Below the pieces are notes generated by a model. That model had not been told where the DNA came from. It made no database searches and was given only the letters and a program-made list of their open reading frames with translations. Source: Saccharopolyspora erythraea (GTDB lineage Bacteria > Actinomycetota > Actinomycetes > Mycobacteriales > Pseudonocardiaceae). Taken from it: 64,000 nt of DNA. Shown one piece after another: positions 19,897 to 28,576 of the stretch. The position numbers were made by a program, and so were the translations under genes. Within the stretch, counting starts at the first letter, position 1. The number at the start of each line of letters is the position of its first letter. The DNA lies in contig NZ_CP054839.1 in assembly GCF_018141105.1 (NCBI RefSeq), positions 3,968,001 through 4,032,000 of the forward strand. Reading direction: 5' to 3'.

Positions 19897-19955
19897 CTTG
19901 AAGCCCCCGATGGGGCTTCAAGTGGCCCGCAGGGCCATCCGCGCGCAGCGCGGAT
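19897..19955 (+). repeat. Three consecutive hairpins between permease and ATPase genes
   Basis: Hairpin 1: 11-base perfect stem, 19897-19907 with 19912-19922, loop of four. Hairpin 2: TGGCCC/GGGCCA, 19923-19937. Hairpin 3: ATCCGCGC/GCGCGGAT, 19937-19955. None is followed by a T run, so they more likely stabilise or attenuate the mRNA than end it fully. This would set the ATPase level apart from the upstream genes. Confidence 0.75.
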
Positions 19956-20010
19956 CCTCCTTCCGCACCGACGAGCATTGCGGCAGAAGTTACGAACAAG
20001 GAGCACTTCA

Positions 20011-21105
20011 ATGGCTGAAGTCGTCTACGCGAGCGCCTCGCGGGTGTACCCGGGCAGCACCCCGGTCCGCGCGGTCGACCGGCTCGACCTGGAGGTGGCC
20101 GACGGCGAGTTCCTGGTGCTGGTGGGCCCCTCGGGCTCGGGCAAGTCCACGGCGCTGCGCATGCTCGCGGGCCTGGAGGACGTCAACGAGGGCGACATCC
20201 GCATCGGCGAGCGCAACGTGACCGGGCTGCCGCCGAAGGACCGGGACATCGCGATGGTGTTCCAGTCCTACGCGCTGTACCCGCACATGACGGTGGCCGA
20301 GAACATGGGTTTCGCCCTCAAGCTGCGGGGCAGGCCGAAGGACGAGATCCGCGCCAAGGTCACCGAGGCCGCCGAGATGCTCGACCTCGGCAAGTACCTG
20401 GACCGCAAGCCGAAGGCGCTTTCCGGCGGTCAGCGGCAGCGGGTGGCGATGGGCCGGGCGATCGTGCGCGAGCCCAGCGTGTTCCTGATGGACGAGCCGC
20501 TGTCCAACCTGGACGCGAAGCTGCGGGTGGAGACCCGCGCCAACATCGCCGGTCTCCAGCGGCGCCTGGGCACCACCACCCTGTACGTCACCCACGACCA
20601 GGTCGAGGCGATGACGATGGGCGACCGGGTGGCGGTGCTCAAGGACGGGCTGCTGCAGCAGTGCGCCTCGCCCCGCGAGCTCTACGACCACCCGGCGAAC
20701 TCGTTCGTGGCGAGCTTCATCGGCTCCCCGTCGATGAACCTGTTGGAGGTGGTCCCCGGCAGCGACGGGATCGAGCTGGGCGGCCTGACCGTCCCGCTGC
20801 CGCGCGACGTCGCGGCCGAGGTCGGTGACCTCTCGCGGGTGGTGTTCGGCGTCCGGCCGGAGTGCCTGCGGCCCGCGGGCGAGAGCGAAGCCGGTTTCGA
20901 CCTCACCGTCGAACTGGTCGAGGAGCTCGGTGCCGATGGCTACGTGCACGGGACGCTGTCCCACGGTGGCGAGGAGAAGCGCGTGGTCGTGCGGGTCGAC
21001 GGGCGGGTCCCTCCCCGGCTGGGGGAGCGGCTCCGGGTGACCCTGCGCGACTTCGACGAGGTCCACTTCTTCCGCCCGGACACCACCCTACGCATCGGCA
21101 GCTGA
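20011..21105 (+). CDS. Sugar ABC transporter ATP-binding protein (MalK/UgpC-like)
   Basis: The 364-residue ATPase has Walker A GPSGSGKST (residues 39-47), the Q-loop FQSYALYPHMTV, signature LSGGQRQR, Walker B VFLMDEP and switch THDQ. A C-terminal TOBE/MalK regulatory domain follows residue 240. It drives import through the two permeases upstream. Start at ATG 20011 after AAGGAGC. The hairpin cluster just upstream separates it from the other transport genes. MalK-type ATPases often serve several transporters, which fits an independent expression level. Confidence 0.93.
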   Translation: MAEVVYASASRVYPGSTPVRAVDRLDLEVADGEFLVLVGPSGSGKSTALRMLAGLEDVNEGDIRIGERNVTGLPPKDRDIAMVFQSYALYPHMTVAENMGFALKLRGRPKDEIRAKVTEAAEMLDLGKYLDRKPKALSGGQRQRVAMGRAIVREPSVFLMDEPLSNLDAKLRVETRANIAGLQRRLGTTTLYVTHDQVEAMTMGDRVAVLKDGLLQQCASPRELYDHPANSFVASFIGSPSMNLLEVVPGSDGIELGGLTVPLPRDVAAEVGDLSRVVFGVRPECLRPAGESEAGFDLTVELVEELGADGYVHGTLSHGGEEKRVVVRVDGRVPPRLGERLRVTLRDFDEVHFFRPDTTLRIGS

Positions 21106-21511
21106 GCCCGGCGGCCCGCGGCGTCAGTGCGTGGCCGGACCGCTGGTGTCCGTTGTGGACGGTGGCGATGACGGTGGCCGCGGTCCGACGGCGGTGTCGG
21201 CGTGCTCGTCGGCGGTGGCTCGGGTTCAGACGTGTCCGGGGCGGGTGTGCGAGGGCGCCCGCCCCGGCACGGCTCGAGGAAATGACCGACACGCTCCACC
21301 GGCTCATCACCGCCGCCGACCACCGCGGCGGGGCTGCCCAGGACCCACGAAGTCTCCTCCAGCGAGTGTCCGGTGGTCCCAGGCCGGTGCCCGGCGCGGC
21401 TGGCCCCGCGCGCAACGCCGCAGGCCGGACTTGGACAACCACTGCGCAGGCCCGGCAGCAGTGCCGCGCTACGCCGATGAGGCGAAGCATCGTCGTCCGG
21501 GCCGCTGCGGT
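21106..21511 (+). other. Intergenic stretch, no gene supported
   Basis: About 400 bases after the ATPase gene. Open frames on both strands lack ribosome sites and protein-like composition. No clear terminator hairpin was identified. Confidence 0.4.
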
Positions 21512-21538
21512 GTTTGGATCGGCTCCGCCTCCGGGTAC
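21512..21538 (+). promoter_or_regulatory. SigB/SigF-like promoter for the membrane protein gene at 21591
   Basis: GTTT (21512-21515), 17-base spacer, GGGTAC (21533-21538), 52 bases before the ATG. Same pattern as at 2838 and 22355. Confidence 0.5.
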
Positions 21539-21590
21539 CGCGGTGAGGCGTGATCATCGCGATCAGCCGAGCCCGGAAGGGAGTCTGACG

Positions 21591-22088
21591 ATGGCAGCCG
21601 ATGCCGGTTCGTACGTGATGTTCCTGATCGTGGGCGTGGTGCTGGTGGTCGTCGACGGCCAGCTCATCAGGCGCAGCGGCACCACGTACCTCAGAGCCGT
21701 CTACCCCGATTCCAAGGTCGCCGACTCGGTCAACCAGCTGATCACGGTGGTCTTCCACCTGGCCACGCTGGGAGTGCTGGCGCTGATCTCCACCGTGAAC
21801 CTGGACGTGGGCACCCCGCTGGAGAGCACGGTCGCCAAGCTGGGGGTTCTGCTGCTGATCCTGGCGCTGGCGCACGGCATCACGATCGGCGTGCTGGCCA
21901 AGGTCCGCTCCCGCCAGCAGGTCCAGGTGCTCGACGAGGAGCTGACGGCGGCGCGCGTCGAGGAGCACACGCACGCTCCGGCAGGCGGCAACACCACCAC
22001 GCCGGTCAAGAAGACCGCGCAGGAGCCGGCGACCGGCACGCAGGCCCAGCGCACCGCGCAGACCCCGGCGGAGGGCGCCACGAGCTAG
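21591..22088 (+). CDS. Small predicted membrane protein
   Basis: A 165-residue protein with three likely membrane spans: residues about 8-24 (VMFLIVGVVLVVVDGQL), 47-66 (LITVVFHLATLGVLALI) and 80-98 (LGVLLLILALAHGITIGVL). The last 50 residues are hydrophilic, rich in Thr, Ala, Gln and Lys, and probably disordered. I do not recognise the family. The ATG follows GGAAGGGA. A stress-type promoter lies upstream, and the first copy-B base of the 85-bp repeat directly follows the stop codon. Confidence 0.75.
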   Translation: MAADAGSYVMFLIVGVVLVVVDGQLIRRSGTTYLRAVYPDSKVADSVNQLITVVFHLATLGVLALISTVNLDVGTPLESTVAKLGVLLLILALAHGITIGVLAKVRSRQQVQVLDEELTAARVEEHTHAPAGGNTTTPVKKTAQEPATGTQAQRTAQTPAEGATS

Positions 22089-22173
22089 TAGGACGTGTTT
22101 CGGATGTGGTTTGCGTAGTGGGTCGCCTGGCGGAACCTCAGCCGCCTTCTCGCTCCGGGATCTTCGACTGACG
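22089..22173 (+). repeat. 85-bp dispersed repeat, copy B
   Basis: Inverted relative to copy A at 10751-10835; 77 of 85 bases match. It starts one base after a stop codon, as copy A starts on a stop codon. The two copies bracket about 11.3 kb. No transposase gene is attached to either copy. Confidence 0.75.
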
Positions 22174-22227
22174 TATGGCCGATACGCGGCGTCGAAGCTG
22201 TCCTCGCGAGAAGCCTAGGTGCCCCTC

Positions 22228-22278
22228 ACGACGGTCTCTGCTCGCAGCCCAAGCGGCGGCGAGCAGAGACCTCGTCGT
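22228..22278 (+). terminator. Strong imperfect hairpin, possible terminator
   Basis: The arms 22228-22245 and 22259-22278 pair over ACGACG/CGTCGT and TCTCTGCTCGC/GCGAGCAGAGA, with a small internal bulge and a 13-base loop. It lies after the membrane protein gene and the repeat. No T run follows, so termination is a guess; it may instead belong to the repeat neighbourhood. Confidence 0.5.
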
Positions 22279-22354
22279 GCCGGCTCATCCGTGCGCATCC
22301 GGCCGGAACCGGATTGCAAGGCTGTTCGACGCATCCGGTGGGGATGCCGATCAC

Positions 22355-22381
22355 GTTTGCCCGGCGTTGGGCATTGGGTAG
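22355..22381 (+). promoter_or_regulatory. SigB/SigF-like promoter for the gene at 22438
   Basis: GTTT (22355-22358), 17-base spacer, GGGTAG (22376-22381). About 55 bases before the ATG of the small acidic protein gene. Confidence 0.5.
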
Positions 22382-22437
22382 GTCGATGTCGTGCCGCGGG
22401 CCGCAGCGGCGACCGAGCAATGGAAGGAGGCCGCCTG

Positions 22438-22620
22438 ATGACGCGCGGTAGTGACAAGCACAGTCCGATGAGGGACGACGAGCTGGAGAAGGAGATGGAG
22501 GGACGGTTGCGGGGCAACCACCCGACACGCGCCGACGAGTCCCTCGACGCCGAGCCGCCCGCCGACGACGACCCGGGCGAGGAGCCGTTCGTGAGCGAGC
22601 GGGAGCGCCCTGAGCGCTGA
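22438..22620 (+). CDS. Small acidic hydrophilic protein
   Basis: A 60-residue, highly charged protein with no hydrophobic segment: MTRGSDKHSPMRDDELEKE at the start and an Asp/Glu/Pro-rich tail. It is probably unstructured alone, like many short stress-induced proteins. The ATG follows GGAAGGAGG. It is the first of three short genes on this strand and has a stress-type promoter. No known family is claimed. Confidence 0.65.
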   Translation: MTRGSDKHSPMRDDELEKEMEGRLRGNHPTRADESLDAEPPADDDPGEEPFVSERERPER

Positions 22621-22670
22621 CGCGAAGCCGGCGGCGCTAGCCCGCCGGCAGAAACCGGAAGGGGCCGACC

Positions 22671-23093
22671 ATGGCGACGCGAGTCCAGCCCGTGCACCGG
22701 GTTTCTGCGGCCGAGCGTTCCACCCCGCAGTTGGTCGCCGACCTCAGCGAACAGCTCACGCACCTGGTCCGCACCGAAATGCGGCTCGCGCAGCGGGAGA
22801 TGCGGGAGCGCGGCAAGGAGGCGGGCAAGGGCGCCGCCGCGCTCGGCGCGGCGGGCGTGTTCGGCCTGCTGGGTGGAGCGACGCTGGTCGCCACGGTGGT
22901 CCTGCTGCTGTCGCTGGTGCTCGCCGCCTGGCTGGCGGCGCTGATCGTGGCGGTGGTGCTGCTGCTGGTGTCCGGTGGCGCCGCTCTGGTGGGCCGCTCC
23001 CGGCTGCGCCGGGCCGCACCGGCCGTGCCGGAGCGGACCATCGGCGAGGTCCGGGAGGACGTCGAGCTGGTGAAGGAGGCGGGCCGGCGATGA
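22671..23093 (+). CDS. Phage holin-superfamily III-like (DUF1469) membrane protein
   Basis: The 140-residue protein has an amphipathic N-terminal helix (TPQLVADLSEQLTHLVRTEM), a Lys/Glu-rich stretch, two adjacent membrane spans at about residues 60-82 and 86-106, and a charged tail. This matches the putative actinobacterial holin-X/DUF1469 family, which is chromosomal and mostly of unknown role despite the name. It overlaps the DUF3618 gene by four bases, a pairing that is common in actinobacteria. Confidence 0.8.
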   Translation: MATRVQPVHRVSAAERSTPQLVADLSEQLTHLVRTEMRLAQREMRERGKEAGKGAAALGAAGVFGLLGGATLVATVVLLLSLVLAAWLAALIVAVVLLLVSGGAALVGRSRLRRAAPAVPERTIGEVREDVELVKEAGRR

Positions 23094-23434
23094 GCGCGAA
23101 GCACCGGGGCCGCGACACCGGCGACGACGACGCGGATCGGCTGGACGCGGACCGGGAGCTGACCCGGGAGGAGCTGGGCGAGACCATCCAGGAGCTCGCC
23201 AACCGCGCGCGGGCGCCGGAGCGCTCCAAGCAGGCGGTGTACGAGCGGGTGAAGGGCACTCAGGACCGCGCCGCCGACGTGGCGCATCGAGTTGGCGACC
23301 CGCGCAACGACGTCTGGGTCTACGTCGCTGCATCCGCCGCGGTGGGCATCGCCGTCTACGCCTTGGCCAGGAGAAGAGCGCCCAAGCCGAAGGTGAAGCC
23401 GCTCTTCCGGCTGTGCGCGCTTTCCGGGCGATAG
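23090..23434 (+). CDS. DUF3618 domain membrane-anchored protein
   Basis: A 114-residue protein with the DUF3618 motif REELGETIQELANRARAPERSKQAV (residues about 25-50), a Lys/Asp-rich helix and one C-terminal membrane span (VYVAASAAVGIAVYAL, residues 77-92) ending in basic residues. The function of the family is unknown. Its partner upstream is the holin-like membrane protein, so the two may form an envelope complex. It runs convergently into the epimerase gene. Confidence 0.8.
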   Translation: MSAKHRGRDTGDDDADRLDADRELTREELGETIQELANRARAPERSKQAVYERVKGTQDRAADVAHRVGDPRNDVWVYVAASAAVGIAVYALARRRAPKPKVKPLFRLCALSGR

Positions 23435-23495
23435 GTCGCGCCCGGCTGGACCCGGGGGATAGGCCACAACTCCGTCCACTGTGGGCGTGCGCCCG

Positions 23496-24557
23496 CTACT
23501 GGCGTTGGCCGACTCCGGTCCTGATCTCCGCGACTCGTCCGCCCGGAATCCTGGGTTGCAGAGGGGGAGTCGGGGCGCCCGCGGTCTCCCTGAGACCGTG
23601 CACGAACTCCTCGACCGCCTCGGTGGAGCTGCGCCTCGGCCACCAGTCCAGCACCGAATGCGCTCGCGAGATGTCCATGACGGGCAGGCGGAGGAAGGCG
23701 TCGAACAAGCCCGGGGACGCGGGTACGAGGTGCAAGTGCCACGCGGCCGCGAGCGCGGTTCGTGCCGGCCACACCGGCATCCGGAACGTCCGCGCCCCGA
23801 AGAGCTCCGCCAGCACCTCCGAGTCGATCACCGGTTCGGAAGCGACGTTGAAGGCGCCGGAGACGTCCGAACGCACCGCGAGCCGGTACGCCTCCCCGAG
23901 GTCGCTGCTGTGCACCGCCTGGAACCGCAGGCCGGCCAGCGCCGGGATGCGCGGGACGAGGTCCGGACGCGCCAGCCGGTTCGGCACGAACGGCCCGAGG
24001 AAGAGCCTGCGCTGCTCGGAAGCCGCCTGGGTCTTGAACGAGAATGCGGTCCGCATCCGCACGACGCGGATGTCCGGGTGCTCGCGCTCGTAGGTGTCCA
24101 GGCTGCGTTCCAGGTACGCCTTCTCGCGCGTGTAGGCCGCACCCGGCCAGCCGTGCGTCGGCCACGACTCGTCGACCGCGCGCCGCGGCCCCGGCGAGTA
24201 GGCGCCGACGGAGGAGGCGTGCACCAGGGCGGGTACTCCCGCCTCGGCCACCGCGTCGAAGACCCGCAGGCTCCCCATGACGTTGTTGCGCCAGGTCGTG
24301 ACCGGGTCGTGGGTCGGCTGGAAGATCCACGCCAGGTGCACGACGCAGTCGGCGCCCCGGAAGTGCCGCACCAGTTCGTCGCTGGTGACGTCGGCTCGGA
24401 CCCAGGTCGCCTTGGGGCCGAGTTGCGCGGGCTCGCGCCTGGCCATCGCCACGATTCCGGACACCGCCGGATCGGCACCGAGCGCTTCGACGACGCTGGT
24501 GCCGATGTTGCCGGTCGCCCCCACGACGACTACGCGCATCGATTCCCTGGCGCTCAT
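23496..24557 (-). CDS. NAD-dependent epimerase/dehydratase family protein
   Basis: The 353-residue extended SDR has the NAD-binding motif GATGNIG (about residues 13-19), an SS-x-GAY segment (ASSVGAYSPG) and YTREK, giving the catalytic Ser and the YxxxK pair. The C-terminal half is the variable substrate domain. Likely substrates are a nucleotide sugar or a small carbonyl compound, but none is indicated by the neighbours. The ATG at 24557 follows GGGAGGA. A stress-type promoter lies 44 bases upstream. It faces the DUF3618 gene and diverges from the DUF1206 gene. Confidence 0.85.
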   Translation of the reverse strand: MSARESMRVVVVGATGNIGTSVVEALGADPAVSGIVAMARREPAQLGPKATWVRADVTSDELVRHFRGADCVVHLAWIFQPTHDPVTTWRNNVMGSLRVFDAVAEAGVPALVHASSVGAYSPGPRRAVDESWPTHGWPGAAYTREKAYLERSLDTYEREHPDIRVVRMRTAFSFKTQAASEQRRLFLGPFVPNRLARPDLVPRIPALAGLRFQAVHSSDLGEAYRLAVRSDVSGAFNVASEPVIDSEVLAELFGARTFRMPVWPARTALAAAWHLHLVPASPGLFDAFLRLPVMDISRAHSVLDWWPRRSSTEAVEEFVHGLRETAGAPTPPLQPRIPGGRVAEIRTGVGQRQ

Positions 24558-24600
24558 CGCGGTTCCTCCCATCGCGGCGGTATCGGCCCTGTCAGGGGAC

Positions 24601-24626
24601 CTACCCGGGCGGCGGAGCGGGGAAAC
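24601..24626 (-). promoter_or_regulatory. SigB/SigF-like promoter of the epimerase gene
   Basis: On the minus strand GTTT (24626-24623), 16-base spacer, GGGTAG (24606-24601). It is one of the best matches to the SigF-type consensus in the window. Confidence 0.55.
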
Positions 24627-24697
24627 TACCGCGGTTTCCCCGGGGGCCCGGCCGCGGACGACTGCTGAGCAGGTGCGACGCGGGTAGCGTCACTGCG

Positions 24698-25516
24698 GTG
24701 GCTGGTCTGGTGCGCCGAGCGCGGCAGGTGGAGAACAGCGGTCTGGTCCGGTTCCTCGGCGTCGCGGGCTGGTCGGCCTACGGGTTGGTGCACCTGGTCA
24801 TCGCCGGACTGGCGCTGCAGATCGCGCTGGGCGACCGCGCCGAGCACGCCGCTCCGCAGGGGGCGATCGGCAAGCTCGCCGCGCAGCCGATGGGCACGGT
24901 GGTGCTGGTGGTCCTGGCGGTGGGCCTGTTCGGGTTCGCCCTGTCGCAGTTCTGCCTTGCGCTGATCGGCTTCGGCTGGGTGCGCGAGCAGGCCGTCCGA
25001 GTCACCAGGCAGCTCGGTGCGGCCGGTCGCGGCGTGGTCGCGGTGGGCATCGGCGGGCTGGCGGTGAAACAGCTCATGGGCAGCCCGACCGGTTCGGGCA
25101 ACAGCCAGCAGCAGGGGCTGACCGCGACGCTGCTCACCCTGCCCGCGGGCGGTCTCCTGGTCGGGCTGGTGGCCGCGGTCGTCCTCGCGGTCGCCGTCGC
25201 GACCATTCGCCGCGGTGTCCTGCGCAGCTTCGAGGAGGACATGGACATGCGCTCGTTCCCCGGTGGTGTGCGCAGGTGGGTGCGGCGCCTGGGGGTCGTG
25301 GGCTGGATCGCGAAGGGCCTGGCCTACCTGAGCATCGCGGGGCTGTTCGCCGCCGCGGCCCTCTCGGTCGACGCGCGCAAGTCGGGTGGGCTCGACCAGG
25401 CCCTGCACCTCCTCGCCGGCTACCCGTTCGGGCAGGTCGCGCTGGTGGCAATCGCCGCCGGGTTCGCGGCGTTCGCCGTCTTCTGCGTCGCCGCGGCCGC
25501 CGCGCACCGCAGGTGA
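24698..25516 (+). CDS. DUF1206 membrane protein
   Basis: A 272-residue integral membrane protein built of three repeats, each with two spans. The repeat starts are visible as GVAGWSAYGLVHLVIAGLAL, AAGRGVVAVGIGGLAV and GVVGWIAKGLAYLSIAGLF. This is the DUF1206 family, common in actinobacteria and cyanobacteria, with unknown function. The GTG start has no ribosome site, and a GGGTAG lies 11 bases before it, so a leaderless transcript is possible. The C-terminus is short and basic. Confidence 0.82.
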   Translation: MAGLVRRARQVENSGLVRFLGVAGWSAYGLVHLVIAGLALQIALGDRAEHAAPQGAIGKLAAQPMGTVVLVVLAVGLFGFALSQFCLALIGFGWVREQAVRVTRQLGAAGRGVVAVGIGGLAVKQLMGSPTGSGNSQQQGLTATLLTLPAGGLLVGLVAAVVLAVAVATIRRGVLRSFEEDMDMRSFPGGVRRWVRRLGVVGWIAKGLAYLSIAGLFAAAALSVDARKSGGLDQALHLLAGYPFGQVALVAIAAGFAAFAVFCVAAAAAHRR

Positions 25517-25569
25517 CCGGCGCCCGGGCGGGTGGGAGCGCGCCCGGACGCCGGCCGGTCCGCGGAGCC

Positions 25570-27594
25570 CTACACGTGGTCGCGGGGAATGGTGTGCTGC
25601 CAGTTCTTCGACAGCACCCGGTTGCTTCCCTCGTAGGCGTCGAGCTGGGCGTGCAGGACGAAGTCGTCGGGCGTCGAGGTGAGCACGGTCTTCGTGACGG
25701 TCTCGACGTCCCAGTCCTCGCGCGTGAACCGCATGCGCCACTCGTTCTCGCCGCACACCGACCCGAAGTCGTCACCGACCCAGGAGTAGCGCTCGTAGGC
25801 GCGGCGCTTGAGCTTGAGGCCGATGTCGTCCAGGCGCACGACGCCGAGATCCTTGACGACCTCCAGCGCCGACTCGTAGCCCACGAGGTCGCGCGAGACG
25901 GTCCAGCGCTGGTCGCCTGGCACCAGCCGGGTCTCCGACAGCGGTGGCGTGCCCTCGGGCTCCCCGAAGGGGGAGTCGCCGTAGGGCTCGGTCTCCGGAC
26001 GCGGCCGGGCAGGCAGCACCAGCTTCGAGGTACCTGCGTGGACGGTCAGCCGCACCGGCTTCGGCGGCGGCCAGGCCAGCGGCCAGTACGACGTCGACAG
26101 CGACAACCGGATCTTGTGCCCCTCGGGGAACGCCTGGGCGCAGCCGTTGAGGTACACGCGTGCACGGTAGCGCTTGCCGGGCACCAGCGTCTCCGGTTCG
26201 GCGTGGCCGTCCAGGTGCGTGAGGTTGAGCAGGCCGTAGGTCACGCGCGTGGCGCGCCCGTCGGCGTGCACGTCGGAGAGCCGGGCGGCGACCATCGCGA
26301 CCGGCTGGTTGACCTCGAAGTCCAGGTCCACGGCCGGGGCGCCGAGGATCTCGCAGCGCTCGCCGAGCGGCTCGGTGTCGAACACCAGCGACCCGCCGTC
26401 CTCCTCGCGCTGGTCGTAGGGCAGATCGGGTGGCGCGTTGTAGGAGCACCACTTTCCGGCGAACTGCCCGACCGAAAGCGGCGACTCGATGGGCAGCGGC
26501 CTGTCCTCGACACCGGCGTCCCCGGACACCAGCGTGTTCTCGTCCAGCAGGAACTCGTGCGCGTGCACCGCGGGCGACGGCCAGTCCGGCTCGCCGACCC
26601 AGCGGCCCGGCCGTTCCGCGTAGGCGGTGGACGGGACCGCGCTCTCCTGCATCCAGGTCCGCAGAATCGGACCTTCCATGACGTCGTTCTCGATGCCCTT
26701 GAGCCACCGGTCCCACCACCGGACCAGCTCCTGCAGGAACCCGATCGCCGGGCCGGGCTGGCCGAGGTGCGGGTACTTGTGCGACCACGGGCCGATCAGC
26801 CCCTTGCGCGGCACGTCGAGGTTCTCCAGCAGGCGGAACACCGCGTTGGAGTAGCCGTCGGCCCACCCGCTGACGGCCAGCACCGGGCACTGCACGGCGT
26901 GGTAGTCCTCGCAGATCGAGCCGTGCCGCCAGTAGTCGTCGCGGCGCTGGTGGCTCAGCCACTCGTGCAGCCACAGCCCGCTGTGCTCCAGGCGGTCGTA
27001 CCACATCTCCCGCCAGCGGTCCCCGACCAGCTCCGGGTCGGGCGGGCAGGAGTTGTAGGCGAACATCGTCGAGGCCCACGACAGGTTGTCGCTGAGCAGG
27101 CACCCGCCCATGTAGTGCACGTCGTCGGCGTAGCGGTCGTCGGTGGAGCAGACCGTCGCGATCGCGCTGAGGCTCGCCGGCTTGCGCGCGGCGATCTGCA
27201 AGGCGTTGAAACCGCCCCAGGAGATGCCCATCATCCCGGTGCGGCCGTCGCACCAGGGCTGCTCGGCCAGCCACGCCAGGACGTCCTCACCGTCGGAGAG
27301 CTCCTGCTCCAGGTACTCGTCGGTCAGCACCCCCTCGGACTCGCCGCTGCCGCGCAGGTCCACCCGCACGCAGGCGTAGCCGTGACCGGCCATGTACGGG
27401 TGGTGGATGGAGTCGCGCAGCGCGGTGAAGTCGCGCTTGCGGTACGGGATCAGCTCCAGCACGGCCGGAACCGGCTCGTCGTCGGAGGAGACGGGCCGCC
27501 AGATGCGCGCGCCGAGCCGGGTGCCGTCCGGGAGGGGGATCCAGACGTGTTCGTCCTCGCGGATTTCGTGCGGCAGGGACGTTACTGCCTTCAT
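25570..27594 (-). CDS. CocE/NonD-family alpha/beta hydrolase
   Basis: The 674-residue protein has the layout of cocaine-esterase/X-Pro-dipeptidyl-peptidase-like hydrolases: an N-terminal alpha/beta hydrolase domain with the nucleophile S125 in GISWGG, a helical cap, and a C-terminal jelly-roll domain (from about residue 390). Such enzymes hydrolyse esters or amides; the substrate is unknown. No signal peptide is seen. The ATG at 27594 has an AAGGGG site five bases upstream. The SDR gene lies 27 bases upstream on the same strand, so they are likely co-transcribed from the SDR promoter. Confidence 0.85.
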   Translation of the reverse strand: MKAVTSLPHEIREDEHVWIPLPDGTRLGARIWRPVSSDDEPVPAVLELIPYRKRDFTALRDSIHHPYMAGHGYACVRVDLRGSGESEGVLTDEYLEQELSDGEDVLAWLAEQPWCDGRTGMMGISWGGFNALQIAARKPASLSAIATVCSTDDRYADDVHYMGGCLLSDNLSWASTMFAYNSCPPDPELVGDRWREMWYDRLEHSGLWLHEWLSHQRRDDYWRHGSICEDYHAVQCPVLAVSGWADGYSNAVFRLLENLDVPRKGLIGPWSHKYPHLGQPGPAIGFLQELVRWWDRWLKGIENDVMEGPILRTWMQESAVPSTAYAERPGRWVGEPDWPSPAVHAHEFLLDENTLVSGDAGVEDRPLPIESPLSVGQFAGKWCSYNAPPDLPYDQREEDGGSLVFDTEPLGERCEILGAPAVDLDFEVNQPVAMVAARLSDVHADGRATRVTYGLLNLTHLDGHAEPETLVPGKRYRARVYLNGCAQAFPEGHKIRLSLSTSYWPLAWPPPKPVRLTVHAGTSKLVLPARPRPETEPYGDSPFGEPEGTPPLSETRLVPGDQRWTVSRDLVGYESALEVVKDLGVVRLDDIGLKLKRRAYERYSWVGDDFGSVCGENEWRMRFTREDWDVETVTKTVLTSTPDDFVLHAQLDAYEGSNRVLSKNWQHTIPRDHV

Positions 27595-27621
27595 GCTCAC
27601 CCCTTCTGCCGGTGCGGTTCG

Positions 27622-28482
27622 TCAGCCTGGATGGGTTTCGCCGCCGACCGGCGCCAGCACCTCACCGGTGTAGTAGCTGGAAAGCTGATCGGCCGCGAAG
27701 AAGACGTAGGAGGGCGCGATCTCGTCCGGGTGGGCCATCCGGCCCATCGGCACGTGCCCGCCGAAGCCCTCGACGCGGTCCTCGGGCAGGGTCGAGGGGA
27801 TCAGCGGCGTCCACACCGGTCCGGGGGCCACGCAGTTGACCCGGATGCCCTCGCCGGCCAGCGACTGCGCGAGCGACATGGTCAGCACGTGGATGGCGCC
27901 CTTGCTGGCCGAGTAGTCGATGAGCGTCTTGTTGCCGCGCAGCCCGTTGACCGAGCCGGTGTTGATGATCGCCGAGCCCTCGCCCAGGTGCGGCAGCGCC
28001 GCGCGGATCAGCCAGAACGGGCTGTAGACGTTGACCTTGAACGTCCGGTCGAACTGCTCGGTGGTGGTGTCGGTGAAGCTCTCCACCGGCGCCTGCGTGC
28101 CGGCGTGGTTGACCAGCACGTCGAGCCCGCCGAGCTCTTCGACGGTCCGACGCACCAGGTCCTGGCACGCCTCCTCTGAAGCCAGGTCGCTCCGGTGCAG
28201 CTCGCAGCGCCGACCTTGGTCGCGCACCAGCTCGGCGGTGCGCTGGGCATCGGAGTCCTCCTGCTCGGAGAGGTAGGCGATGGCGACGTCGGCGCCCTCC
28301 TTGGCGAAGGCGACGGCCACCGCGCGGCCGATGCCGGAGTCGCCACCGGTGATCAGCGCCCGTTCGCCCGCCAGCAGCTCGCGCCCGCGGTAGTCGCGCA
28401 TCTCGTCGCGCGGCACCGGCTCCATCGCCCGGGTCGTGCCCGGGTGCGCCTGCTGCTGGCCCGGTGGCTGTTCGTCGGACAT
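27622..28482 (-). CDS. Short-chain dehydrogenase/reductase (YhdF/YghA-like)
   Basis: A 286-residue classical SDR. TGGDSGIG at residues 45-52 binds the cofactor; S177, Y190 and K194 (YSASK) form the catalytic site. NHAG replaces the usual NNAG. The extended N-terminus with PGTTRAMEPVP and DYRGRELLAGERALITGG is typical of the YghA/YhdF stress-related SDR group. It probably reduces an aldehyde or ketone with NAD(P)H. A stress-type promoter lies upstream, in agreement with that group's usual stress control. It precedes the CocE-type hydrolase gene. Confidence 0.88.
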   Translation of the reverse strand: MSDEQPPGQQQAHPGTTRAMEPVPRDEMRDYRGRELLAGERALITGGDSGIGRAVAVAFAKEGADVAIAYLSEQEDSDAQRTAELVRDQGRRCELHRSDLASEEACQDLVRRTVEELGGLDVLVNHAGTQAPVESFTDTTTEQFDRTFKVNVYSPFWLIRAALPHLGEGSAIINTGSVNGLRGNKTLIDYSASKGAIHVLTMSLAQSLAGEGIRVNCVAPGPVWTPLIPSTLPEDRVEGFGGHVPMGRMAHPDEIAPSYVFFAADQLSSYYTGEVLAPVGGETHPG

Positions 28483-28550
28483 GAACGACCTCCGATCGGT
28501 CCGCTCGCGCCGCGGGGAGCGGACGGACGACCTTTCGCACTGGCGAGGAG

Positions 28551-28576
28551 ATACCCGTGACCGCGCGGAACTATGC
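28551..28576 (-). promoter_or_regulatory. SigB/SigF-like promoter of the SDR-hydrolase operon
   Basis: On the minus strand GCAT (28576-28573), 16-base spacer, GGGTAT (28556-28551). It shares the extended GCATAGT -35 with the Rieske/FAD operon promoter. A leader of about 60 bases is expected. Confidence 0.5.

Noticed and set aside
22671-23093. Prophage remnant on the basis of the holin-like protein
   Set aside because: No other phage genes are nearby; this holin-like family is a common chromosomal partner of DUF3618 proteins in actinobacteria.
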